Assembly (NCBI GenBank): GCA_024220505.1
Contig: JAKZZE010000021.1
Coordinates: 434,001 to 498,000, forward strand
DNA length: 64,000 nucleotides
Source: Rhizopus arrhizus
Taxonomy: Eukaryota > Mucoromycota > Mucoromycetes > Mucorales > Rhizopodaceae
Reading direction: 5' to 3'
A model generated the notes under the pieces. It did not search any database. It saw nothing but the letters and a program-made list of their open reading frames with translations, and had not been told where the DNA came from. Of this stretch, positions 36,540 to 47,265 are shown in pieces (position 1 is the stretch's first letter; each line of letters begins with the position of its first letter). The position numbers and the translations under genes are program-made.

Positions 36540-37175
36540 TATTGTGAATCACATGTGTAGTATAGTTCACAAAGTTACTTTAGTCTTGCCAATTTTGTGG
36601 AGCACATCGTACAGCCTTTCAATTTCCTTGGGTACTTTAAGCGAAAAAAGTTCAACTATGAGTGTTGATTCACTTGTTGAGCTAGACAATAGAATGTACA
36701 GTCGTACCCTAACAAATTATTTTTAATATCAGCACTGCAAAATCATCGTCCTATTAAAGTTTTTATACAACTTACCAACTGCCTGCACACAGATAGCCAT
36801 TTGCTTACGCTTTCTTTCTAATCATGTTTTGGAAAACATGGCTAACCTGTAAAGGTCTTTGTAAACCAAGTGAAGATCATTAACGTCACTTGGTTTGACT
36901 TTGCAGTATCCCAAAGCTACAACGTCAGATTGTTTATGCAAAGTACTACTGAGGACACCATCCGGTCTTGAAGCGCTCGTATTAGCTTCATTTCGATTGA
37001 GCCTATAAAAGTAACCAATATCACATAACAGTTGGTGATGCTGTTTACCATTTCAAGGCTATCTTTTTTTCTGAGGACTGTGAAAAACGGATGAGAATAC
37101 CGGATCCAAGAAGTTGGTGATGAGCTCCATCTCACCAGCAGGTGGGTCAGACTCGAAGTCTGGAAGTTTATTCAA
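36540..37175 (-). pseudogene. PD-(D/E)XK nuclease-like family protein, copy C (degenerate)
   Basis: The minus strand reads SDPPAGEMELITNFLDPVFS, then a stop. After an interruption it reads SRPDGVLSSTL, then VALGYCKVKPSDVNDLHLVY and DLYRLAMFSKT, then further stops. The order and spacing match copy B and the wider fungal family, in which the motif is usually GEVK. Here it is CKVK, so the catalytic Glu is lost. Several in-frame stops confirm it is dead. Confidence 0.6.
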
Positions 37176-37465
37176 ACTGTATAGTAAACAAGGACTTTTA
37201 AATATTTCCTCGAATCAATCAAGCTTGTTATCATAGTCACTTGCCAATTTAAAAGTATATCCAAAGCAAATGTATCTTTTCTGTCCACATTTTTGTAAAG
37301 TGACATTATTTCCAATCTTACTACTCTTGATTCCTTATACAGCCACACCCAATAAATTTACGACGAAATATTGAATACAAGACCAATTGATACATGTAAA
37401 CGTAAGCTTGGGATTTCAGATTGTCAGAAAAGAAAGGTTCAGGTGCTTATTCTAAGAATACATAA

Positions 37466-38480
37466 AGTCATTTTCAGTACTCTGTTGCGCCACCTTTAGC
37501 TTCAACAACTGCCTCATATCATCTCTTCATGCTTCGAACGAATCGGTTGGCAAACTCATCATCCAGTCTTGCCCACTCTTCTTGCAGAGCCATCTTCAAT
37601 TGCTGCAAGTTTTTAATGGACAATCTTTTTCTCTCAATTTGTCTTTAAGAGCATTCCAAACATGCTCGATGGGGTTCAATCAGGGCTTTGAGCAGGCCAG
37701 TATTCAAACTCCTAGTTTGGTGGGTTTCCTTCCACTTGTATGACAGGAAGCGCCATCCCCTTGGAATATAAAATCCCTCTCCTGGTGCACCGCGACATGT
37801 GTGAACCAAGGATGAAACCTGCTGATCAAAATAGTGATGTATGTTTCTTGGTCTACAGAACCGGTTTCAATCATCTCTAAAGGTCCGAAACCTCCTTCCA
37901 CAAAAACATCCCCCCAAACCATAGCACCACCTCACTTGACTGTAGATACTCTATTTCTTTTGTCATCACGCTCTTCTTCCTTTCTGAGTACTCTTTTACT
38001 GCTTTACATACAAAAGCGCGATTTATCAGACCAAACAACGTTTCTCTATTGGTCTTTGGTCCAATCGATGTGTTCCTTCACCCAGCGAAGCCTAATTTTG
38101 CAGTGTCTTGTGTTCAATTAGGCTTGTGAGCTGCTCTGTACGATTTAAGTCGAGTCGATCGACATACGATCAAAGAGTTTCTACACAAATAAAAGCATTC
38201 AGCTTTGCTAGCTCCATATTTATCTCTTCAAAAGAGGCAAAAGGATCCTCTCTGATCATATCCTCTTCAAGTGCCTTTCAGTTCATTTGTTTATTTTCAA
38301 TGGACGGCCATTTTTCTTGTGAGGCAAAGGACTGCCATAGTTGTCAATCTTGGCTTTTATATCTTGCACAGTAGACTTGTTCAAGCCAACAAGTTCTGTA
38401 ATCTCTCTAATTGTGTGATGTATTCTAAGCAGATAAAGAACCCTGTGCTTTACTTTCTTTTGTTTCATCTTCAAATATAA
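37466..38480 (-). pseudogene. Tc1/mariner-type transposase, degenerate
   Basis: Minus-strand pieces follow the Tc1 order. The helix-turn-helix start is HHTIREITELVGLNKSTVQD. The first catalytic Asp is in VVWSDKSRF. A GG motif appears as VWGDVFVEGG. The second Asp is in FQGDGASCHTS, and the Glu is in NPIEHVWNALKDKL. At least six stops and a frameshift interrupt about 330 codons. No convincing terminal inverted repeats were found, so boundaries are approximate. Confidence 0.85.
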
Positions 38481-40179
38481 TTAAAGGGCATGTGTGCAGT
38501 CTATAATGAATTGATGGTAATTTTATTTTATTATGAGGTTCAATGAATTCCTTTGTCTCAGGGTTTATTTGATGTGACTGTATATTAAACATGTTGAAGG
38601 GAGGGAAATAACTGTGACCAGAAAGGAGTCTGTCTGATATGTTTCAAATTCCTTACATCATAAAAGGCCTTGATAGAAGATATGGGCAATAGAAAGTGTA
38701 AACTAGAAATCGATAACAAAAGAGACAGAAGATGAGAACAATCATGTCTTTAAGGTTTTAAAGCACTCAAAGCAGTTGAGATGGTAGAAAAGAAAGTGGA
38801 GGGGACAAGAGAAAGAGTGTGTGATAAAATAGGGATCATTCAGTGACACGGATGAACAAAGAGGCAGGACATGTTTGACATTACATCTAAATTGATGTGA
38901 TCCATACCACCAACAGAACAATGAAGAAAAGTGATATGTCAAGTGTGATATCCATGAAAAAAAAAAGATCTTGAGACTGAACATGCAGAGTTCATCAAAA
39001 AGGATTATGGAAGGATGAATTGGTTGTGAGCGATGAGATGACTGTTCGCCTTTGAAAAAAGTGCAGTGGTCTGATACTGAAATCAGATTTACAAGAAAGG
39101 TATTTAAAAGAGGTTGTGGACAGTACTTTAAACATGTATTGGGGATAGACTTGATTCTTTTGTTATTAAAACTCAGAAGGATGCTAAAGCAGACACTGCT
39201 CAGACAGTATTTTATCCCCTTTTTTTTAAAAAAAAAAATGTCTAGAACTTAAAGAACTTATTTCTACATGAAAATAAACTGCGGACAATAATGAAATTTA
39301 TGCATAGTACATGATTGGTTTAAAAAAAAAAAGAGCCTGCAAAGTCAACACATGTCTAGAGTGGTCCTCGTGAATGACAAAAAAGGAAATCAAAAGAGTT
39401 TGTCGGGGAGCGATGTATGCCATGTGGCAAGGTAAGGGGATGTACCTTTGAATCTTGTGAGAGTGTCATTTTGATAAGGTAAAAGGAGAAGGGGATATGA
39501 ATTTAATCAGACAATGATTGCATGTTTTTATGCTCACGTTTTTTTTTTTTTTCTCACGCAAAGGGATCTTGCTGATCAAACGATTGGTTTGCTAAAGGAA
39601 TGAATAAAAGACACTTTTAAGAGTCCCATCATCATTTTTGATGGATTCAAATAAAGACAATAAGACTGTCTGTTCACAATGGATTGAGACACTATAAAAG
39701 TTGACAAAAAAAGATGTGATCATGTGAGAGAAAGTGGTAGATGAATAGTTTGAGGATGGATGATTATTTCAAGGCTATGAAAAGAGACAAGATATCTTAA
39801 AAAGCAATCGATCGAATCCACAGGTGATGATGAATTTGTCCTTGGGATCATCATCAGTCAAGCGTGAGATTCATGCCGATGAAATCCCCCTTCTTCCCCC
39901 CCATCTTTTGAAATTCAATCTCCAATTGAATTGTTTTCTATCGGAAAAACACGCGGATCTTTTTATGTGTTTTTCGCGTGAACTTTTTGAAGAGATGTGT
40001 GTGTGGCAAAGGAGAGAGAAAGAGAGAGAGAGAGAGAGAGGAACAGAGGCACAACACGTGCAATCATTGCGGAGTTGGCATGAAAAGATTTAATTCCTCT
40101 CCTTGCAACCGATTCTCTCTTTCTCTCTTTCACTTCCCCTTCCCCCCCTTTTTTTTTTTATTAATTCTTAAATTATCAT
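38481..40179. other. Intergenic region upstream of the bHLH gene
   Basis: No supported gene. Contains a (GA)n run at about 40013-40040 and a T-run (about 40148-40159) shortly before the ATG at 40180. As the upstream region of a transcription-factor gene it may carry control sites. Confidence 0.4.
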
Positions 40180-40921
40180 ATGCTTAAAACAGAGCAACAT
40201 TATTCTAATATGTACGAAAATGATTCAGACAGAGTGAAAGAACGTAGACCGAGTATTATTGAGAATCGAACATTATATCCTTTATCCTCTTTTCGTCATC
40301 ATCCATACCCTATCGATTCCAACACACAGCCAAGTCCTTCAAATTCACGTAGAACTTCACTCACAGACCCTGTAGTTCATCTATCTCACCGACCTTCACA
40401 TCTATCCTTTCATCATTCTCCTCCTTCTTCTCCTTCATCTTCCAGAAGATCATCTATGGCAACCAGTGTAGCCACACCACCAGAAGGTACTCTGATCACA
40501 TCACCTTACAGAAGAGAATCACTTCCATCCATCACTCACTTGACATCAAACATGATAACCGAATTAACAGATGATCGTCGACATTCAATAGCAGTGACCG
40601 AATCAAAAAGAAAAAGTGAACATTTACCTTATTCTCGGTCACCTGAACTAAGATTAAATCATAAATTAGCAGAAAGAAAGAGAAGAAAAGAGATGAGGGA
40701 TTTATTTGATCAATTAAGGAATCTATTACCATTCGAAAAGGGAATAAAGACAAGTAAATGGGATATATTAAATAAAGGTAAATAAAATATAAAACAGAAT
40801 TCATCTTAATTCTCTTTCTATAGCACTTGAACATATCAAAGACTTGCACGAAAAAGAAGATTTGATGAAACAAGAAAAAATGGAATTAATCAACGAACTA
40901 ACCTCTTTAAAAACTCAATAA
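40180..40921 (+). CDS. Basic helix-loop-helix transcription factor
   Basis: Two exons, 40180-40777 and 40824-40921, sum to 696 nt and give 231 aa. The N-terminal ~150 residues are Ser/Pro/His-rich and disordered ([16 protein letters not shown]). The bHLH domain fills about residues 168-220: basic region [17 protein letters not shown], with the His, Glu and Arg positions that contact E-boxes, then helix 1, a loop (EKGIKTSK) and helix 2 ([14 protein letters not shown]). The intron falls inside helix 2 (NK | ALEH). A short coiled-coil-like tail ([20 protein letters not shown]) follows, as in zipper-type bHLH factors. Binding partner and targets are unknown. Confidence 0.9.
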
Positions 40922-41532
40922 AACTTCAATTTCCTTTTCTCTCCCACGTGTCTCTCTCTCTCTCTTGCCATCCATCACAATAAAGTTCAATCTCCACCAT
41001 CCTCTTGTTTTCTCAAAAGATGAATTCAATAAAAAAACAAGAAACAGGGACTTTACAATAAAAATAAAAAATCATGCAACAAAAAAAAGTAACATTTGTA
41101 TCCTATTGGTTATAAGTTGAATCTCTTTATTAAACTATTTTTCTTTTTTTTTATAGTTGTTTGATTTCTTTTCATGAATCAAAGCTTGATGTATTATTTA
41201 CAATAAAAAAAAAAAAAAAGGTTTTATGGATCCCATTTCATTACTGCAATTTCAAATTAGACTATTTCCTGTAGGTTGAAGCATATGAAAAAAAAAAAGG
41301 GAAAAGAAGCGTGCTAAATAGATAAAGTTGGTTGGTGTAATACAAAATATGAAGGAAAATTAAAATCATCTTCTACAGTGGAGAATAAAAAAATAAAAAA
41401 AAAAAAGGGGAAAAGAGTGATAAATAAAAAGGTATTGACCGAAAATAGAGACTGCCCCTTTTTATTATTTCGGATGACTCGCGGTTCTTTTTTTTTTTTT
41501 TTTGTTTTGTTTATTACCAGGAAAGTATCCTT

Positions 41533-41534
<2 letters not shown>

Positions 41535-41569
<35 letters not shown>
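41535..41569 (+). repeat. T35 tract just before the LRR gene start
   Basis: About 35 T end 11 bp before the ATG at 41581. It is the second case here of a long T tract in the leader of a gene. Confidence 0.75.
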
Positions 41570-41580
41570 CTTGTTTTATT

Positions 41581-42808
41581 ATGGGACAAGTAACAAGTAA
41601 AGAGGATCATTTGTTTGGTTATAGAACATCAACATTATGCTTAAAAAAAGAAATAAGATTTAAAGATATAAAGATACAACAAGAAGTGATGGATCTTTCC
41701 AAACGAAATATTTTCACAATCACATCAGATATTAGTTATCTAACAATGATTAAAAGACTAGACTTGTAAGTCAATCTGAATCATTACTCTTCTTACTCAT
41801 TCACAGACACAACAGATCAAATAATCAACTTTATGAATTACCTGATGCAATAGGATATTTAAATCAGTTGGAATATTTATCTGTCTCACATAACCATTTA
41901 GTTTTCATACCAGACACCATCTGTCATTTATCTCAACTCAAACAAATCGATTTGTCTCACAATCATCTACAATCTATCACACCTTATCTTGGTCATCTAT
42001 CCAGGCTAGAATCTATACATCTTCAACACAATCAACTCTCTCAATTACCCTTCACCTTGGACGGTCTGTCTTCTCTCATGTCACTCGATTTATCTCACAA
42101 TCCAATCTCTATCTTACCCGCTCAACTCATCCAATTACCGTTCTTGCGCCGACTTCGGCTTGAAAATTGTCCACTAGCCACCTCACTTGATCACTTTGAC
42201 ATCCGTCATGATCCTCCTTCCCTACGCGAAATTTGTGCGAGGACCATCGTGCCTTTTAGAAAAAATGTTCAATTGACTGAAAGCTTGAATGACTATCTGT
42301 CCAACTACAGTCTTTGTAATCACTGTCATCGTCCTTATTTTGATTCGTTTGTGTCCAGAGGAAGGTGGTTAGAACGAAACGATCTGGCTATTCCTCTTGA
42401 ATACCGACTTTGTTCGGCTCACTGGTCTGATGAATCTGATAGAGTCTTTGCCACGTTTTCCTCTTCTCCTTTACTCCCTCCTCAGGGGTTAGTGAAACCA
42501 AAGTTGGAGAAACCACGGGGATATTATAAAAAGTTGATGGTCCAAAAAGAAGATGTCTTGAAAAAGTGGAGACAGACTAAAAATAACTGTAATTTGTTTT
42601 GTAACATTAAACTATTGTATTCTATCCAATCCCTTTTTTTCTCTCTCTCTCTCTCCTCGTTTCATTTGCCCCCAAATCAAATGAACAGACATTCAAATGA
42701 TCCTACAAGGGGCATATCAAATACATTAAATCACTCCTCACTGAATCATCATCGGGAGAACAGGCAAAGGGAGGTATCGATTTGGCGTTAAATAAACTGA
42801 ACAGATAG
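41581..42808 (+). CDS. Leucine-rich-repeat protein with C-terminal Cys motif, one-base frameshift near the end
   Basis: Exons 41581-41765, 41807-42588 and 42689-42808. Residues about 60-170 hold five LRR units of the LxxLxLSxNxL kind (LKQIDLSHNHLQSI, LMSLDLSHNPISIL). A C-terminal module has LCNHCHRPYFDSFV and, about 30 residues on, RLCSAHW, reminiscent of the Cys-rich tail of LRRC58-like proteins. The N-terminus MGQVTS fits the N-myristoylation consensus (MGxxxS), so membrane attachment is plausible. The third exon reads MILQG and then, only after removing one G from the GGGG at 42709-42712, HIKYIKSLLTE to a stop after NKLNR. As written it ends early at QGAYQIH. The corrected model is 361 aa. 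Confidence 0.75.
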
Positions 42809-43060
42809 CATCATTTGACAGTTGGCTATTCAGCAGAAAGGAGAAAAGAAAAAAAAAAAGGGGGGGGGGCATGAATCATGTCGAATCCATAAAAAGTAAT
42901 ATTTTCCTCAAATAGGTTTTTTTCATTGTGTCATTTAAAAAAAAAGGGGGCAAGTTAAACTTTCATTCGTTTTACTAGAATAAAGGGACTTGTCATCTTT
43001 TGGCAAGTGTACATACAAAGAATAGAACGATGTAGGTAAACAATCATTAACATGCACCTC
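42809..43060. other. Short intergenic stretch
   Basis: Convergent 3' flanks of the LRR and LSm-like genes. Contains short G-runs. Nothing else seen. Confidence 0.4.
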
Positions 43061-43064
43061 AAGG

Positions 43065-43570
43065 AGTCAGGGCTTTTCTTGTGGCAAAACATCATCTCCT
43101 CTTTCACCTACTCTTGGCAAACCTTTCATCCATTCACTCTTGTTCTCATCACAAAATAATAAACACGTCCTCTCAACACAGAAATCAACTCAACTCTCTC
43201 TCTGCTGATAGTCTTGATGTCATCCATAAGTTCAGAACCATCTCTTAAATGGATGCTCACATCATTTGCTTCAACAATCGTACCTCTCAATAGTCCACAC
43301 ACTATTCTTATCATCACAGCTCACATAAAATCCTCTTTTCTATCAGCCAGACCTTACCATCCTCTCACTTTTACAAAAAACCAACCTGTCGCTTTCTATA
43401 GTCTCCACCCTACTTTTTTCTTCTTTGGTCTTCACAAATCTGTAAAAAATAGAATAGAGTGTAAGATTATTATTCACCAAAGATTGTTGTATGATTGGTA
43501 GCTGTGCTTGACAAGTTCTTTTTTTCATCGACCGCACTCTTTTTTTTTTCTTTCTTTCTTGCAGCTGCTT
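43065..43570 (-). CDS. Probable Sm-like (LSm fold) small protein, one-base frameshift
   Basis: The core, about 43333-43140 on the minus strand, reads GLLRGTIVEANDVSIHLRDG and then ELISVLRGRVYYF. This looks like the Sm1 and Sm2 halves of an LSm fold (RGT..EAND..I.L.DG; then LRG.V.Y). Read as given, the frame ends at RVNG. If one A is added to AAAA at 43153-43156, it continues as CDENKSEWMKGLPRVGERGD to QEKP, which looks more like coding. An upstream exon around 43490-43390 (FVKTKEEKSRVETIESDRLV) probably carries the N-terminus. Exact exons and start are not resolved. LSm proteins act in RNA processing; which one this is cannot be told. Divergent from the MPV17 gene. Confidence 0.4.
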
Positions 43571-43584
43571 TTTTAAAGAGAAAC

Positions 43585-44408
43585 ATGTTTGCTGCATATC
43601 ACAGAGCACTTACAAAACGACCTATTCTCATTCAATGCTTATCGACAGGTATTTGCTTTTATATAGATCCCGGGGCACATTGTATTCATTCTTTTTTACA
43701 ACCTGCTTTTTAATCCAGCTGCTTTATTCGGTGCAGGTTAAAGAAACAACCAAATAAAAGAAAGCGAATTAAAGAAAACAAAAAAAAAAAAAACAATAGG
43801 GGATGTGATTGCACAACAAACGGTTGAAAGACGAGGCTGGAAAGACCACGACTTTGTCCGTACGTTGAGAATGACTACATTTGGTGGTGTTTTTGCTGGA
43901 CCGATTTTAAGTACCTGGTATCGTTTTATAGATAAACAAATAACGACTCCAGTACCTTCCAAAGGTAAATAGGAAAAACATAAGCAACTCTCTGAACCAA
44001 AACGTGTGGCATAGCATTACTGTATAAGGTAGTATGTGATCAGTTCTTGTTTGCTCCTTTTTTCATCGGAGGTAAGAACACAAAACGATCCAAAACTCTC
44101 TGGCCATTCACATCCCCTTAGCCTTCTTTACCGCACAAGGACTGTTTGAAGGAAAGTCAGCGAGTGAAATAAAGGATAAGCTTTCTAATGGATACAGAAC
44201 CGCACTTGTTGGAAATTACAAGGTGATCAACCACTAGTGACAAGAAGTCGTGATTTATTAAATCCTTAAGTGATAGATATGGCCCGCAGTACAAATGATC
44301 AACTTTTATTTTACGCCATTGAATTATCGTTTATTGGTTACAAATGTAGTAGCATTAGGATGGAACGCATATCTTTCTACGATCAATCAAAGAAGCAATC
44401 AGAATTAA
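43585..44408 (+). CDS. Mpv17/PMP22/Sym1-family membrane protein, with an 18-bp microexon
   Basis: Six exons, 43585-43648, 43719-43736, 43800-43964, 44015-44071, 44122-44222 and 44277-44408, sum to 537 nt and give 178 aa, the usual family length. The family consists of four-span proteins of the mitochondrial inner membrane (Sym1/Mpv17) or peroxisome (PMP22), with proposed channel or stress roles. Landmarks: [72 protein letters not shown], then [19 protein letters not shown] and GWNAYLS near the end. Exon 2 is only 18 bp (AALFGAG across its junctions) and is needed to restore the GxGDVIAQQ context. The stop codon overlaps that of the neighbouring gene on the other strand. Confidence 0.9.
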
Positions 44409-47265
44409 GATGCTAATTCTGACATACCAGACCCACCAATCTCTGGAATTCCTACTTTGATATCTTTATAATAAACAACGCCTCTTGTCTTGACCTAAAG
44501 AACATATCAACCGTCAATAAAAATATCCAAACTTTACATCCATCTTTTACCTTTCCACCTAAAAGACCAATGCAGACACCACCTGGTGGCTTGAGCCCTT
44601 TCAGTGTCAATTTGGCAGCTTCTGTATCCACCGTGGGTTTTACCCTATCCTCGCACATCGGACAAGAGTACTTGGCTGATTCATCATCGCATAACATTTG
44701 ATACCTTTCAGGTGTCAGTGATTCATCACATCGTGTATGTACCCAGTGATCACAGGTATCGCATGCAACCATTTCATTGTCCTCTTCATCATTTTCTTCG
44801 TCAGAGTAAGTCTTTAGACACACAGGGCAAAACCTGTCTTCCTTGAAATCAACGACACATTTATCACAATAGGTAGCAAGGTACGCTGGATACTTGCACT
44901 TGTCACTCTTTGGTGCTGCCACATGTGTATATTGTGATTCATCCTTCATTCCACGTTCATTACAGCCGTGACATTTTGCACATAATTGACAAAGCCATTC
45001 TCCTAATAAAAAAAAGGGGGAGGGATGCTCTAGATTTGTCTATGATCAAAAGCTATATCTATTTTTTTTTTTTACCTTCGGGTATATGATCAACCTTTGG
45101 TGTACAACATCCTGTATGCCATCCTCTATCACATCCATCACATATCATCAAAGTAGATTCATCACCCGCAGTCCTACAAACAAAGCATACCTTACACTCT
45201 GGACATAACCAAGGATAAGATTCGGCTCCAACCACTTGTTTGGGTGTTGTCAGATTAGCACAGACAGGATGATATTTTCGTGTACATCTTGAGCATTTCA
45301 CCAAGACGCCTTCATCTGTAATACGCTCCTGTTTGGTTGATGTATACAGCGCGTCAGATGCATTGACCTGATGACAGTCTGTACACTTATCCACATAACT
45401 TGCGATTTGTGGTGGTGGTGCCTTGGCATGATCTGACATGGACTTTGGTATGTCCATATGCAACTGACAAAGTTGACCTGGGTGATTCACTGGGCGTCCA
45501 CATACTTGTGATAAAGACACTTTAAAACTACAGACACTAGGCGGCTGTTGTGGAGAGATTTGCTGTGGTGGTGGTTGTGGTGGTTGTGGTGGCTGTAGTG
45601 GCTGTTGCTGTATCTAATAGACAACAGTGAGCTATGAATATATGAAAAGAATAAACTTACGTTCACAGTTGGTGCTGGAGGAACCAGAGGCATCATTTGC
45701 TGCTGCGACTGAGGAGCAAAGGTACCAGATGATGCTAACCGGACAGAAGGTGGTGGTTGTCTTCTAGGATCAGCAAATTGATTCACAGTTTGATAGACAA
45801 CACCAAGATAATACTGTTGGGCCGACAGCGATTGAGCCGTGTCAAAGATAATGCTAGGCTCAGGTATCTTTGGGATTGGATAATTGAATCGTGCCTGGTG
45901 GCTTTTTATATAATTAAATCGATTAGAAAAAAAAAAAAAAGAATGCTATTTTGTTCAACTTACACTGGGAAAGCGTATTGATATTGACCCTCTATAAGTG
46001 CTATTGGATAATTTACGTCCTCTTTTTCATTTTCTGGCTCAACCTTTGTCCTTTTCTGTAAAATTTCGCTTGCCTTTTGTCGTTCATGTTCTGGTAAAGC
46101 CTTCAATACACTTTCGGGATCGTTGTCCAGTATTTCTTGACCCACTCCACGGAAATTGGGAAGATCATCATTTGATAATGATTCATATTCAACAGTGGGC
46201 TCTTGCTGATCATCTTTATCTTTAAGAAACTCGAATTGGCATGACTGTGGTTGATAGGCAAGAGGCACTTGGTTTACATCCGAATGAATATCATAAAACG
46301 TTGATTTGGCAGCGCGACGTTCATGCAATTGGGCATTGAATTCTCTAGTAGATAGTGCGGCGAAATATATCCAATTTTGATTATCCAATGCTGCTTCATT
46401 AAAGTAATATTTCTCTGATTGTTTGCTGTCGATGATCATGTCTTCCTGATGACCTTCTTCTTCCACATCATTCTGTTTGTTTTCAAAGTAATCGTCAGTG
46501 ACACGTCTACCATTGCTGATTATCTTTGATCCGAATTGCTTAAACGCAGAACGAGCTGTTACGACAACTATGTCTCTGCTAAACCAGGTACTTAATATCC
46601 CCTTATTAATCAGCATATTCCTTTCTTCTTCATTAAGCCTTATACGCTTCAGTAAAGGGTTTTTGCGAAACAGCTTATAACGGTCAGCGTATCCAAAGAG
46701 TTTCACAAGATCCATGGTTAACATGAACTCTTGATCTCCATAGTCAGGTAGTTTGAATGTAGGTATAATATATCCACGACCTATATCGTATTCAAAATTT
46801 ATTCACTGCAGAATAAAGAAATAAAAAAATAAAAATCTAACCTCCTAGTAATCTACCATTCTTATCTACTTTTTTTTCTCCAACTTCATCAGTTTCTGAA
46901 AATTCTTCTTCATTTTCTTCTTCTAATCTAATAGGACTCTTTTCACGGCGTCGTTTCCCATCATAATCTATTTTTTTTTTTTTTTTTTTTTGAAAAAAAA
47001 TAAAATCGCGGGAGTAAAAAATAAAGTAACAATTAGCATAAATGCATGTCCCCTTAAAAATAGATTTTGAAATAGCAATTTCTTTACCAGTACGTTCGGT
47101 GCTATTTCTTGAGCTATGTCGTCGAGGTGAAGCGGGTGGTGAAGAAGCTGGCGGTCTGCCTCTTTTACGTCTAATTTCTATTTTTAAAAGAAATAAGCAA
47201 TTTCCAATTCATTTAATTCAACACGGCAGAAAAGAAAACAATTGTAATGTACCTTTTGGCGACAT
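44405..47265 (-). CDS. Chromatin-remodelling protein: AT-hook, Rsc7/Npl6 (CRC subunit) domain and PHD fingers
   Basis: Eight exons (47265-47253, 47177-47088, 46967-46842, 46780-45964, 45901-45661, 45613-45076, 45002-44551, 44494-44405) sum to 2367 nt and give 788 aa. The N-terminus has an AT-hook (RKRGRPP). About residues 77-180 match the Rsc7/Swp82 CRC-subunit domain: [15 protein letters not shown], then [20 protein letters not shown] and [15 protein letters not shown] with [11 protein letters not shown] Gln/Pro-rich linker follows (about 430-450). The C-terminus has Cys/His-rich PHD modules, at about 495-565 (CTDC...CSRC..KYHPVC...CPEC), 563-620 (CFVC...[12 protein letters not shown]...LCQLC) and 645-715 (CPVC...[12 protein letters not shown]...CPMC). 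Rsc7 is a fungal RSC/SWI-SNF subunit; a link to the animal PHD-bearing BAF45/PHF10 subunits is inferred from this architecture. Confidence 0.85.

Noticed and set aside
43495..43713. 72-codon plus-strand frame that includes [19 protein letters not shown]
   Set aside because: It is exon 1 of the Mpv17 gene read through into its first intron; the spliced model fits better.
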